From NCBI RefSeq assembly GCF_024256385.1, contig NZ_JAMLFW010000002.1:1550001-1614000 (forward strand): a stretch of DNA of 64,000 nt, in the 5' to 3' direction. Position 1 is the first letter of the stretch. Each line of letters begins with the position of its first letter. A program made the position numbers and the translations under genes. The notes below the pieces were generated by a model. That model worked only from the letters and a program-made list of their open reading frames with translations, did no database searches and was not told the DNA's origin. The stretch comes from Anatilimnocola floriformis (GTDB lineage Bacteria > Planctomycetota > Planctomycetia > Pirellulales > Pirellulaceae). This document shows positions 25,635 through 34,140 of the stretch, in pieces.

Positions 25635-26597
25635 GTGCCTCGGCTTTCGATTGTCATACCATGTCTCGGCGCCGCCACCGACTTCGACGATACGCTCGTC
25701 TCGGTGCTGCAGAATCGCCCCGACGATTGCGAAGTGCTGGTCGTCCACGTCCAGCCCTATGACGATCCGTATGGATTGCAGAACGAGGTCCGCTTCGTTC
25801 GCGTCAACGGCAGGCCGACGCTGGTGCAACTGATGAATGCTGGCCTGTCGGCTGCCAGCGGCGATATCGTCCACATGCTCGGCTGCCGAATGATCGCGGT
25901 CGAAGGCTGGGCCGACGCCGCCGTCGAACGGTTTGCCGATAGCCGCGTCGCCGCCCTCACGCCGCTGATTGTCGACGCGGTGCATGGCCAAATCACAGCC
26001 GCCGGTGTGCGCTACAGCATGACTGGCTCGCGCAAGATCGTGGGCCGCGGCATTGAGCTGAAGAACATTCGCCGCGTCGAAAACCTTAAGTCAACGGGAC
26101 CCACGATCGAAGCTGGTTTCTTCCGCCGCGATGTGCTCGAAGCACTTGGTGGCTGGCAGGAGTCGCTGGGCGTAGCAGCCGATATCGACCTCGCGATTTC
26201 GCTGGCCGCGCTCGAGCTGAAGACGATTCATCCGCTCGATGTCATGTTGCACGAGAAGTCGGCCGCGCCGCGACTGGGCGGGTTCGCTCATGGTCGCTCG
26301 CTGGAACGCCTCTTCTGTCGGCATGCTGGACGGCGGCGGACGTTGCCCGTGTTGTTGCACTCGCTCTCGGTGGCGCTCGACTTTACGCTTCGCATTCCGA
26401 AGGGCGATGCCTTGACGATGCTGATCGGCCGCGCGGTGGGCTTGTTCCACAGCGGCACTCAGCTGAAATATGCCGAGCACATCGCCGAGGCCCGCACACT
26501 GCTCGAAGCTGCGGAACCAAGCACGCTGTCGCTCGAGAGCGTTCGCGAGGAACAAGAAGAAGTCGAAGCCAGCAGACCGCGGCGGCGAGCTGCGTAA
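25635..26597 (+). CDS. Glycosyltransferase family 2-like protein
   Basis: A 320-residue protein whose N-terminus PRLSIVIPCLGAATDFDDTL followed by VSVLQNRPDDCEVLVVHVQP has the GT-A nucleotide-sugar fold, and NAGLSAASGDIVHMLGCRMI followed by GGWQESLGVAADIDLAIS is the family-2 layout. The usual DxD metal-binding motif after GDIVHM is not visible (GCRM instead), so catalysis may be altered. GTG 25635 with AAGGAAGG directly before it is the start; the open frame upstream to 25524 is ignored. Substrate unknown; no capsule cluster nearby. Confidence 0.72.
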   Translation: MPRLSIVIPCLGAATDFDDTLVSVLQNRPDDCEVLVVHVQPYDDPYGLQNEVRFVRVNGRPTLVQLMNAGLSAASGDIVHMLGCRMIAVEGWADAAVERFADSRVAALTPLIVDAVHGQITAAGVRYSMTGSRKIVGRGIELKNIRRVENLKSTGPTIEAGFFRRDVLEALGGWQESLGVAADIDLAISLAALELKTIHPLDVMLHEKSAAPRLGGFAHGRSLERLFCRHAGRRRTLPVLLHSLSVALDFTLRIPKGDALTMLIGRAVGLFHSGTQLKYAEHIAEARTLLEAAEPSTLSLESVREEQEEVEASRPRRRAA

Positions 26598-26611
26598 CTG
26601 CGGTTGCTCGT

Positions 26612-27733
26612 TCAGCTTTTGACTTTCTTCCGCGCCGGTTTCGCCGGCGCGAGCAACCCGGCGATCTTGCGGCCAGTGACGCTCAGCGGCAGCTCGTGCA
26701 ATTCATCGCGCGTCACCCAGCGCTGTTGCGCGCTGGTCTTGCCACCTGCAATCCAGGTCGCGTCGAGCACATGCAGCGTGATCCGAAAGCGAGTCACGCC
26801 ATGTTTCGTCGTCGCCAGATGTGCGATCGGTTCGATCTGCACATCGAGCCAGTTCAGCAGATGATCGCTGGCCGTCGGCAGCCAACTTTCGTGACTGGCA
26901 GGCGGTGAAGAGAAACGCGGAAAATCCCATAGCCCGGCCCAGCGCTCGCCAGGCTGACACTGCCGGATCAAAAACTTGCTGCCGCGGCGCACCACGACGG
27001 CCGTTTCGGTGAGGTCGGTGTAAGTCGTCTTCTTCGCCGCCAGCGGTATCTCTGCCGTGCGTCCCTGAGCATACACAGCACAGTGCGCCGAAACAGGACA
27101 GACCGCGCAGCTCGGCGCTTTCGGTGTGCAAATCTCGCTGCCGAGTTCCATGAGCGCTTGATTGAATGCGCCGCAGTTTTCTGCCGGCAGAATCTCTTCA
27201 GCGAAGGTCCATAACCGGGCCTGCGAGCGCGTGGTGCGCGGATCGTCGGCGAGTGCAATCAATCGGCTAAAAACGCGGATCGTATTCGCTTCCAGAATCG
27301 GCAATCGTTGATCGAGACCGATCGAAAGGATCGCGCCAGCCGTGTACCTGCCGATGCCCGGAAGCGCGCGCACCGCTTCGTAGCTGCGCGGAAAATCGCC
27401 GCCATGTTCAGCGACGATCTTCTTGGCGGCTGTATGCAGTTGGCGGGCACGGCGGTAATAGCCGAGGCCCTCCCACAGCCGCAGAACTTGCGTTTCTTCG
27501 GCGGCCGCGAGAGCAGCGACGTTCGGAAAGGCTGCGAGGAACCGCTCGTGATAGCCGATGACAGTGGCCACCTGTGTTTGCTGTAGCATGATCTCGCTGA
27601 TCCAGATGGAGTAGAGATCACGCGTCCGCCGCCAAGGAAGGTCGCGGGCGGCGGTGGAGAACCAAGCGAGGAGTTTTTTGGCAAACTGACGGCGCTGCGG
27701 CGCGGTGAAAGTTGGCGGAGTTGGGTCTTCCAT
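26612..27733 (-). CDS. mutY: Adenine DNA glycosylase MutY
   Basis: A 373-residue base-excision repair enzyme that removes adenine opposite 8-oxoguanine. The HhH-GPD core is clear: SEIMLQQTQVATVIGYHERF with the catalytic Glu, VRALPGIGRYTAGAILSIGL, then a 4Fe-4S loop C-x6-C-x2-C-x5-C (CTPKAPSCAVCPVSAHC) near residue 200. The C-terminal third is a Nudix-like 8-oxoG-recognition domain. One oddity: where MutY has LDGN with the catalytic Asp, this protein has LEAN (PILEANTIRVFSR), replacing Asp by Glu. Last gene of a likely operon with the parvulin and the unknown protein upstream; 8 bases separate it from the parvulin stop. Confidence 0.92.
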   Translation of the reverse strand: MEDPTPPTFTAPQRRQFAKKLLAWFSTAARDLPWRRTRDLYSIWISEIMLQQTQVATVIGYHERFLAAFPNVAALAAAEETQVLRLWEGLGYYRRARQLHTAAKKIVAEHGGDFPRSYEAVRALPGIGRYTAGAILSIGLDQRLPILEANTIRVFSRLIALADDPRTTRSQARLWTFAEEILPAENCGAFNQALMELGSEICTPKAPSCAVCPVSAHCAVYAQGRTAEIPLAAKKTTYTDLTETAVVVRRGSKFLIRQCQPGERWAGLWDFPRFSSPPASHESWLPTASDHLLNWLDVQIEPIAHLATTKHGVTRFRITLHVLDATWIAGGKTSAQQRWVTRDELHELPLSVTGRKIAGLLAPAKPARKKVKS

Positions 27734-27741
27734 GATCGTTG

Positions 27742-28677
27742 CTAATGCGGCCAGTGCTCGGTGTATTCAATCTTTGCGGTGGGGCGTTCTTTGTCAGCAA
27801 TCCAACGAAACAAATAGCGGATCACGGCAGGACGGAGTTCATCGGCGGCTTCTTGCCAGGTGCGCTTGCCCGGTTTTTCTTCGAGCGTGGTAATCAGATG
27901 CACGCCGAACGACGATTCGACCGGCTGACTGATATCATGAACTGGCAGGGCGAATGCGGCGGCGCTGAAACTCTCTGGCATCGGTTCCCGCCGGCTGATC
28001 CAACCAATGTCGCCACCCGCGGCTGCCGTCGGCGATTGCGAATTCTTTTTGGCCGCATCGGCGAAGGAGACTTTCTTGTCGACGATCTCCTGTCGAATCG
28101 CGGCAGCGCGGGTTTTCAATTTCTCACGATCGGCAGCCGTGGCATCGGCCGGCGCGGTGAGCAGAAGGTGCGCAACATGCAGCTCCGTGCCGTCGAAATC
28201 GCGGCGATTCTTGTCGAAGTATTTTTGCAGGGCAGCTTCGGTCAGATACTTATCGAGATATTTCTGCCAGCTCAGTTCCCACAGCTGCTGATCGCGAAAC
28301 TCGGCCAGCGTTTGTCCTTGCTGCTTTAAAAACTCCGCTTGCTTCACCCCTTCGTTATCGAGCTTCTTTTGCAAGCGGGCGATGACCAAGTCGACATCCT
28401 GCGAACTGGCTCCTTGCTTACTGGTGGCGAGGTAATGCAACACGAGTTGCCGATCGACGGCGAGTTGCAGGACTTGCTTCTGCAACTGCGTTCGCTCGGC
28501 CTCGGAGATTTTGCGTTCTTTGATAACGCGGGCGAGGTCGCGCTCGAGCTGAGAAACGAGAATCGCGTGGCCTTGAACAGTAGCAGCGATTGGTGGTTTG
28601 TCTTGCGCGTACGATGCGCGCGCGGTAAACATCGCCAGGCACACCACCACGAGCGTTCGGAAGGTGGGTTGGCTCAT
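27742..28677 (-). CDS. Parvulin-type peptidyl-prolyl isomerase, exported
   Basis: A 311-residue PrsA/SurA-like chaperone. The leader (FRTLVVVCLAMFTARASYAQ) directs it across the membrane. A SurA-N-like helical region follows (ILVSQLERDLARVIKERKIS, DEGVKQ-type helices) and the rotamase domain: ELHVAHLLLTAPADAT, then FADAAKKNSQSPTAAAGGDI, GWISRREPMPESFSAAAFAL and VESSFGVHLITTLEEKPG, all family hallmarks. It likely aids folding of envelope proteins. Its ATG overlaps the stop of the upstream gene as ATGA, so translation is coupled. ATG 28677 is used; the frame beyond it runs into the upstream gene. Confidence 0.88.
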   Translation of the reverse strand: MSQPTFRTLVVVCLAMFTARASYAQDKPPIAATVQGHAILVSQLERDLARVIKERKISEAERTQLQKQVLQLAVDRQLVLHYLATSKQGASSQDVDLVIARLQKKLDNEGVKQAEFLKQQGQTLAEFRDQQLWELSWQKYLDKYLTEAALQKYFDKNRRDFDGTELHVAHLLLTAPADATAADREKLKTRAAAIRQEIVDKKVSFADAAKKNSQSPTAAAGGDIGWISRREPMPESFSAAAFALPVHDISQPVESSFGVHLITTLEEKPGKRTWQEAADELRPAVIRYLFRWIADKERPTAKIEYTEHWPH

Positions 28678-30014
28678 GGCAGGTCGATGTCCGTCAGTTC
28701 GAATTCGACCGGAATGCGGATGATGGCGGCGGGAGTCTTGTAGACATACTTGTAGCCAGCCGCCGATTTGGCGTCGCCGAGGTCGAACTTGTAGGAGAGT
28801 CCGACTTCGTTCACATCTTGCAGCTCGGCTTCGATGCCCGCTTGCTCGATGCGGTTGCCTTTCGGATCGAGCAGGTAGCATTCGTTGTTAAAAATCCAAC
28901 CGCGGTGCGACTCGAGGGCGTTGGTTGCTTTGTCGAAACGGACTCGCATGCTGACGTCGAAGATCTCGCCGTTCTTGCGGCATTCATCGACGATCACCGT
29001 CACGCCGCCGCGTTCTTGTTCGACTTGTTTCGCTTTGTCGAGATCGGGGAATTCGAAGGTCTCGACGCGGCCGAGGACGGTGGCCATCAGCTTGCCTTTG
29101 AGCGACGCGATTTTTTTCACGCTCCGTGTGGGAGCATTCAGCATGAAGTCGATCTCGACGCCCGCGTTAGTGCCTTCGACAGGAACCTCGGGTTCACCCT
29201 GCGCGCCATCGAATGTCAAACTGTTACCGCTTTCATCCTTGGCCGTGACATCGGCCAGCGGTTGCTGCAGCACGATCGGCCGCACGCGCGGCTCCCAAGC
29301 AGCATCGACCGTCAGACGGAGCGAACTGCTGCTGGTGTTTTTCAGATTGCGCACGGCTTCGATGCGACTTGGTTCCAGCCGAAACAGACCGGCGTAAAAA
29401 GCATGGCCGGTGCGCTTGATGGCGTTCGCTTCGCGCGCGGTGTAAGCGAGAGCTTCGGCTTCATCGTCGTAGTCGTAGAGCGAAAACTCGGCGGCGTCGA
29501 GAACCGTATCGACGGCTTCCCAGAAGGTGACATTCTTCAAGCTGACTTTGATCTTGGGATCGCTGAGCTTGGGATCGTCTTCTTGATTGAAGCGAGCGCG
29601 GTAATCGACAAACTTGTTGCCGGTTTGCTCCGAGATTTTTTTGAAGGCTTCGGAGGTGAGCATCTCCCCATCGAGCGAGACAGTGGCCGGCTTGGTGGCC
29701 GCTTCGACGGCGATCTTCAGCAACGCGGCCCGCACACGAGCCAGGCGGTTGCGAACTTCGGCGGGGGTGCGATTGTTGACGACCGGCAGCAGCGGCAGCA
29801 CATCAGAGCCGAGACCGACCAGGTCTTTTTCAGCCGTGTCGCGCTGAGCCGATTGATTGGCATCGAGTTGTTTGACAAGGGCGCGAACCTTGACGGCGAG
29901 TTCTTCGTTCTTCGCGGCAGCCGCGGCCACTTCGGCGGGCTCGGGGGCTTTTTTAGCCGTGTTGTCGGCCTGGCCGAGGACGAGCAATCCAATCAAGACA
30001 AGAGCAGCATTCAC
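28674..30014 (-). CDS. Exported protein with secretin-like STN module, unknown
   Basis: A 446-residue protein with a short leader (MNAALVLIGLLVLGQA), an Ala-rich helical part with HEAT-like pattern (VVNNRTPAEVRNRLARVRAA), then a segment resembling a secretin/TonB short N-terminal (STN) domain: VSLDGEMLTSEAFKKISEQT followed by IKVSLKNVTFWEAVDTVLDA. A large C-terminal beta domain follows. It is translationally coupled by an ATGA overlap to the parvulin gene and divergent from another STN-like gene (30167). Role unknown; an envelope complex component is plausible. Confidence 0.55.
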   Translation of the reverse strand: MNAALVLIGLLVLGQADNTAKKAPEPAEVAAAAAKNEELAVKVRALVKQLDANQSAQRDTAEKDLVGLGSDVLPLLPVVNNRTPAEVRNRLARVRAALLKIAVEAATKPATVSLDGEMLTSEAFKKISEQTGNKFVDYRARFNQEDDPKLSDPKIKVSLKNVTFWEAVDTVLDAAEFSLYDYDDEAEALAYTAREANAIKRTGHAFYAGLFRLEPSRIEAVRNLKNTSSSSLRLTVDAAWEPRVRPIVLQQPLADVTAKDESGNSLTFDGAQGEPEVPVEGTNAGVEIDFMLNAPTRSVKKIASLKGKLMATVLGRVETFEFPDLDKAKQVEQERGGVTVIVDECRKNGEIFDVSMRVRFDKATNALESHRGWIFNNECYLLDPKGNRIEQAGIEAELQDVNEVGLSYKFDLGDAKSAAGYKYVYKTPAAIIRIPVEFELTDIDLP

Positions 30015-30166
30015 TGCGGCACCTCCGGGAAGAGTAGAGCACCCACGGCGATCATTGTAGGGTGCGGCCGCCAGTCAGGCGAGCGCTGCGAAATGTGCTT
30101 GCCAAACGGGGCCGCAATTCGCTATCGTTGAGAGAGCAGGGGCTGCCGGTAAAGTGGAATGTTTCC

Positions 30167-31003
30167 ATGTCTTATGCATGGTCCGTGGTTGGGCGTGCGC
30201 TGGTTGGCCTGTTGTTGATGTGTGTGGGCGCGGTTCTCATCGCCCCATTGTTCAGCGAAGTTTCGCTGTCGGCTTATACCGATCGAGAAGCAGAAGCCGG
30301 CGAGCGAATCGAAGAAGCCTTGCAGCAGAAGGTGAGTTTTCAATTTGTCGATGTCCCGCTGAAAGATGCCATCCGTCACTTCGCCGACAAGACAAACATC
30401 ACCGTCGTGCTGACGAAAAAGATCGAGGATGCGGGCGTGCAACCCGATCAGCCGGTCAATTTCGAAGTGAAGGACGTGAGCGCCAACGCCTGTTTGAAAT
30501 TGATGCTCGGCAATCTCAATCTCACGACCATGACCAAGAACGAGGTGCTGAAGATCACCACGATCGAGGATGCCCAGTCGCCCGAGAACATGACCACGCG
30601 AATTTATCCGATCGCCGATCTAGCCGATGTTTGTCGGGCGCCGGCGGCGGAAGGAGGCGGCGTGTATTACAACTTCGGTCCGATCATCGAAGTGATCACT
30701 TCGACGGTCGAACCCGATTCGTGGCAGGATGTCGGCGGTCCGGGCGCGATCAACGGCCATGAAAACTCGAGGACGCTGGTGGTCTCGCAGCGGCGCGACA
30801 TCCATCAAAGAGTGGCCGCCACGCTCACCACGCTCCGCCGCGCAAAGCAACTGCAAGCCATGACGCTGCAATCGCTCCCCATTTCCAACTCTGCATTACC
30901 GACCGGCGGCAGCAGCGCTTCGTTGCCGATCCGCAGCAAGAAAGTGGCCACCAACGGCTCGGCTATGGGTGGCAGCTTTGGACCTGTGGGTGGTTGTTTT
31001 TGA
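30167..31003 (+). CDS. STN-domain protein, unknown
   Basis: A 278-residue protein with one N-terminal membrane span (VVGRALVGLLLMCVGAVLIA) and an STN-type module: ALQQKVSFQFVDVPLKDAIR followed by HFADKTNITVVLTKKIED and FEVKDVSANACLKLMLGN, the pattern seen in planctomycete proteins with a secretin N-terminal-like domain, then a segment TLVVSQRRDIHQRVAATLTT typical of the same proteins. Start at 30167 is chosen for the membrane helix. Divergent from the other STN-like gene (28674-30014). Confidence 0.6.
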   Translation: MSYAWSVVGRALVGLLLMCVGAVLIAPLFSEVSLSAYTDREAEAGERIEEALQQKVSFQFVDVPLKDAIRHFADKTNITVVLTKKIEDAGVQPDQPVNFEVKDVSANACLKLMLGNLNLTTMTKNEVLKITTIEDAQSPENMTTRIYPIADLADVCRAPAAEGGGVYYNFGPIIEVITSTVEPDSWQDVGGPGAINGHENSRTLVVSQRRDIHQRVAATLTTLRRAKQLQAMTLQSLPISNSALPTGGSSASLPIRSKKVATNGSAMGGSFGPVGGCF

Positions 31004-31021
31004 TTTACACAACGATGCAGG

Positions 31022-31825
31022 TTACGTCAGCAATCGCTGAAACTCTTGCTGCGATCGATTCAGCAAATCGCAGTAGTCCATCGCTTCGATTTCTTCTCCC
31101 ATTAGTTCCACTTCATAGCAACCGCGATAGCCGGCCGCGGTCAGTTGCTCGGTGATGGCATGCAGTGGGATGCCGCCGTCGCCGAGGGCACAGCGGTTGG
31201 GTTCGAGCTGCGGCGGCTTGTGGCTGTCGGCGAGTTGCACGAGGGCCAACTTCGGCGCGAGTTCGGGCAAGCGGGCGAGGGTCACTTCGTCGTGCCCCCA
31301 GTAGTAAAGATCGAACACCGCCCGCAGATAATCGCTGCCGACGTCGTTGATCAGCGAGAGGGTTTCATCCCAATCGTGCAGAAAGGTCCAATCGGTGCCA
31401 GCTTCGCGCGGCATGGGTTCGAGCGCGAGCGTCACTTGCAACGCTTCGGCCAGTGGAATGAGTTGATCGATGGCCGTTCGCAGCAAGCGGCGGGCATGTT
31501 TGTGGGTATGCACGCCGCGGCTGCCACTGTGAAGCAGCAAGCATGAGGCACCGAGGGCGTGGGCCGTGCGGACGGCCTCCATGGCGTCGTCGATGCTTTC
31601 GTTGTGCGTGCCGCCGTCGCTGCCGGTAAAACCGCCGGCCCACTGCAAGCTGCTGACATGCCAGCCGTGGTGCTTAAGCAGCTCGATGCCCCGCTCTTCG
31701 CCGAAGTCTTCGAGCTTCTGCCGCCACACGCCAATGGCCGACACGCCGGCCTGCCGGTAGTGCAGCAGGTCCTCTTCAAACGACCAGCGGAAGGTCGTGA
31801 TTTCGCTGACGGCCAGGCGGTTCAT
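31022..31825 (-). CDS. Sugar phosphate isomerase/epimerase-like TIM barrel
   Basis: A 267-residue xylose-isomerase-like TIM barrel (AP endonuclease family 2). Metal-binding positions appear in LEPMPREAGTDW, DLYYWGHDE, LVQLADSHKPPQ and the final YEVELMGEEI, and the N-terminus is RLAVSEITTFRWSFEEDLLH. Such proteins isomerise or epimerise sugars and related compounds; the exact substrate cannot be assigned. The frame is open to 32017, but ATG 31825 gives the normal family start. A single gene. Confidence 0.82.
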   Translation of the reverse strand: MNRLAVSEITTFRWSFEEDLLHYRQAGVSAIGVWRQKLEDFGEERGIELLKHHGWHVSSLQWAGGFTGSDGGTHNESIDDAMEAVRTAHALGASCLLLHSGSRGVHTHKHARRLLRTAIDQLIPLAEALQVTLALEPMPREAGTDWTFLHDWDETLSLINDVGSDYLRAVFDLYYWGHDEVTLARLPELAPKLALVQLADSHKPPQLEPNRCALGDGGIPLHAITEQLTAAGYRGCYEVELMGEEIEAMDYCDLLNRSQQEFQRLLT

Positions 31826-32023
31826 TGATCGAATCGATATCAGGCAAAGCTCGGCCGACTGCTGGCAGAAGCAGGCGTGCGAGCCATGAGTCAAAGTGGA
31901 AGGGCAAGTATGCAGAATGCCCCTCGCGCTGTAAAGCAACCGAGCGGGAAAATGCGGGGTTGGTGCTAGCAGGTGGAAGGAGGCGAGGGACGAGGGGCGG
32001 GAGACGAGGGAAGGCAATTTAGT

Positions 32024-32944
32024 TTAGTGGCAGCAATCGTCTTTCTCTCGTCCCTCGACTCCCACTTCCTCCGCTACACACCGTTCGCCCGCCAGTTCCA
32101 CATCGAGCGTGATGTGCTCGAAATGATGCTCGCGCAGCAGCTCATGCACGCGTGCTTTGAGGGCGACGATTTCTTCGCGCGTCACATCCGGCGCGAGAAC
32201 GAGATGGGTCGAAAAGACATGCCGTTCGCCGTCGAGTGTCCAGGTGTTGGTCGAATGGCTGCTGATCAACTTCGGTAACTCGGCCAACTCCTTTTCAAAA
32301 GCAGCGGGATCAAAGCCGTGCGGCGCACCTTGCAGAAAAATGTGGCCGACCTTTTTGAGATTTCCCACCACGTTCCACAGAATCACGGCAGCGATCAGCA
32401 GGGCAAACAGCGGATCCAAAATCGGCAGGTCCCAGATCAACATCGCCACGCCGCCGACGAGCACGGCCAGCCAACCAAAGGTGTCTTCCAGCAGATGCCA
32501 GCGGGCCATCTGTTCGTTCAGCGAATGGCCATGCGATAACCGCCAGGCAGCCAGGCCGTTGAACAACACGCCGACAACCGCGAGCACCACAACGCCCGGC
32601 GCCTTTACCGGCTGCGGCGAACGAATCCGCTCAACCGCTTCCCACACCACGACCGACAGCCCCACAATCAGCACCACGCCCGTAATGAGCGCGCCGAGCG
32701 AAGACCAGCGGCGATAACCATAGGTGAATCGCGCATCGGCTCCGCGCTGCGCCAATCGTTGTAGATACCACGCCAGGCCGAGCGCCAGGCAGTCGCCCGA
32801 GTCATGCACCGCGTCGCTGAGAATCGCCACGCTGTTGGTCCAATAGCCGCCGGCGATCTCGATGCCGGTGAAAGCCAGGTTCAGCAGAAACGCCGTGAGT
32901 AAGTTTCCCGCGGCGTGGTCGTGGTGATGATGGTCATGGGCCAT
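32024..32944 (-). CDS. Cation diffusion facilitator metal exporter
   Basis: A 306-residue CDF/CzcD-type antiporter that exports Zn2+ or related metals. The histidine-rich head MAHDHHHHDH binds metal, NSVAILSDAVHDSGDCLALG carries the HxxxD site of helix 2, and HxxxD of helix 5 lies around SHGHSLNEQMARWHLLEDT. The C-terminal domain (HVFSTHLVLAPDVTREEIVA) is the usual cytoplasmic dimerisation domain. About six membrane helices. Single gene with normal length. Confidence 0.9.
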   Translation of the reverse strand: MAHDHHHHDHAAGNLLTAFLLNLAFTGIEIAGGYWTNSVAILSDAVHDSGDCLALGLAWYLQRLAQRGADARFTYGYRRWSSLGALITGVVLIVGLSVVVWEAVERIRSPQPVKAPGVVVLAVVGVLFNGLAAWRLSHGHSLNEQMARWHLLEDTFGWLAVLVGGVAMLIWDLPILDPLFALLIAAVILWNVVGNLKKVGHIFLQGAPHGFDPAAFEKELAELPKLISSHSTNTWTLDGERHVFSTHLVLAPDVTREEIVALKARVHELLREHHFEHITLDVELAGERCVAEEVGVEGREKDDCCH

Positions 32945-32979
32945 ACCTCTATCGTAGTCCGCCTCTCTGACTAACTCAG

Positions 32980-33927
32980 CTACTCGACCTTGATCGGCGG
33001 GAAGCCGTTTCCATCGTCAGCCGCGGCCTGCTGGGCTTTCTCAGCCTCTTCCAATTCCAGCGTTCTTGCCGCCGCCGCTTCGGCCGCGGCATCGGCAGCT
33101 TGATCGACGAGCAAACGAACCTGCGCCAACTGATCGCCACTCAGCGTCATGTTGGCGATGAGTGCCGATTCCTTAGTCGATTCATCGCCGTCCTTGTCGA
33201 TGGCGGTCTTTACTTTTTGAATGCTGAGGAAGTTGCTGTTCGTGCATTTCGGACAAGCATTCACATCCATCCGCACATATTCCGACAAGCTGGCCGACAG
33301 CAACGGCAGCTGCACGAGCGACTGAAATTCGCCGAGGCGGATTTTGTCCCACTCGGGTTCCAAGCCGGTCGCGTGATAGAGCGCAACTCCCTTTTCGGTT
33401 TCCGTCCATTCGTTGCACTGCTCGCAGAACGGCTGATCGATATTGGCGACGGCCATGATGTATGAAAAATAAGCGAGCACGCCAAACTCAACGACCCAAA
33501 ACGCAACCAGAAACCAACTGGTAACCGGGTCGCCATTCTTCAGCCCCCACGAGCCGTTCTCGAAGAGATATCCGGCAAACATGATAACGGCGCGAGGCAT
33601 GAAAACTTGCAGGCCGAGCTGCCACGCGCCGTGAGCCCACATCGTCATGCCCCAGTAGACGTAATACCCAAACAGCAACGTCAACAGCCACGTGAACCTC
33701 ACGAACAGCGGGCTGCGAATTTTGCCCATGCTGGCGAGCATCGTGATGACGATGCCCATCCCCATGCCGAAGCCCAGCGTGGCGAGGAAATTCAAATAGA
33801 TGAATGGGATCCAGCGAATGATGAACGCGTACACAAACGCCATCGCGGCGGCTGCAAACAGCCCGCCGGCCACGGTCATCAATCCGCCAGCAATCGGCAC
33901 AGCGCCAGAAGGTGAATAGCGATGCAT
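32980..33927 (-). CDS. Membrane protein with zinc-ribbon tail
   Basis: A 315-residue protein. The N-terminal half has several hydrophobic helices (PIAGGLMTVAGGLFAAAAMA, FLATLGFGMGMGIVITMLAS, FLVAFWVVEFGVLAYFSYIM). After them two CxxC pairs, FCEQCNEW and ACPKCTNSN, spaced about 70 residues, could bind one zinc. The C-terminus is Ala/Glu-rich with probable coiled coil (AADAAAEAAAARTLELEEAE). No family is recognised. ATG 33927 starts just before the first span. Faces the PSCyt gene across repeat R1. Confidence 0.6.
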   Translation of the reverse strand: MHRYSPSGAVPIAGGLMTVAGGLFAAAAMAFVYAFIIRWIPFIYLNFLATLGFGMGMGIVITMLASMGKIRSPLFVRFTWLLTLLFGYYVYWGMTMWAHGAWQLGLQVFMPRAVIMFAGYLFENGSWGLKNGDPVTSWFLVAFWVVEFGVLAYFSYIMAVANIDQPFCEQCNEWTETEKGVALYHATGLEPEWDKIRLGEFQSLVQLPLLSASLSEYVRMDVNACPKCTNSNFLSIQKVKTAIDKDGDESTKESALIANMTLSGDQLAQVRLLVDQAADAAAEAAAARTLELEEAEKAQQAAADDGNGFPPIKVE

Positions 33928-33999
33928 AAGAAACTCGCGAGCAGAGTAGTAATAGAGTCGTATTAGTTTCGTGCGCGGCAACGGCTGGAACAAGCGGCA

Positions 34000-34090
34000 G
34001 TAGGACGGACCAGTGGTCCGTCTACGAGCAGCGTTTGCAGCCAAGACTGCTTGGTACCCGCTTCGTTGACGGACCAATGGTCCGTCCTAC
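34000..34090. repeat. Dispersed repeat R1, second copy
   Basis: GTAGGACGGACCAGTGGTCC at the left and a right arm ending GACCAATGGTCCGTCCTAC, with internal TTGGTACCC and CTTC as in the copy at 5770-5858. It separates the zinc-ribbon membrane protein gene and the divergent PSCyt gene. Confidence 0.9.
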
Positions 34091-34140
34091 TGGGGACAAA
34101 AAGTTGCTTTCCGCTCGGGCCTATGCCAGAGTCACACTTT

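Noticed and set aside
28678-28881. N-terminal extension of the parvulin protein
   Set aside because: The extension would overlap the 3' end of the upstream gene and lacks a leader; the ATGA overlap at 28677 gives a clean signal peptide.
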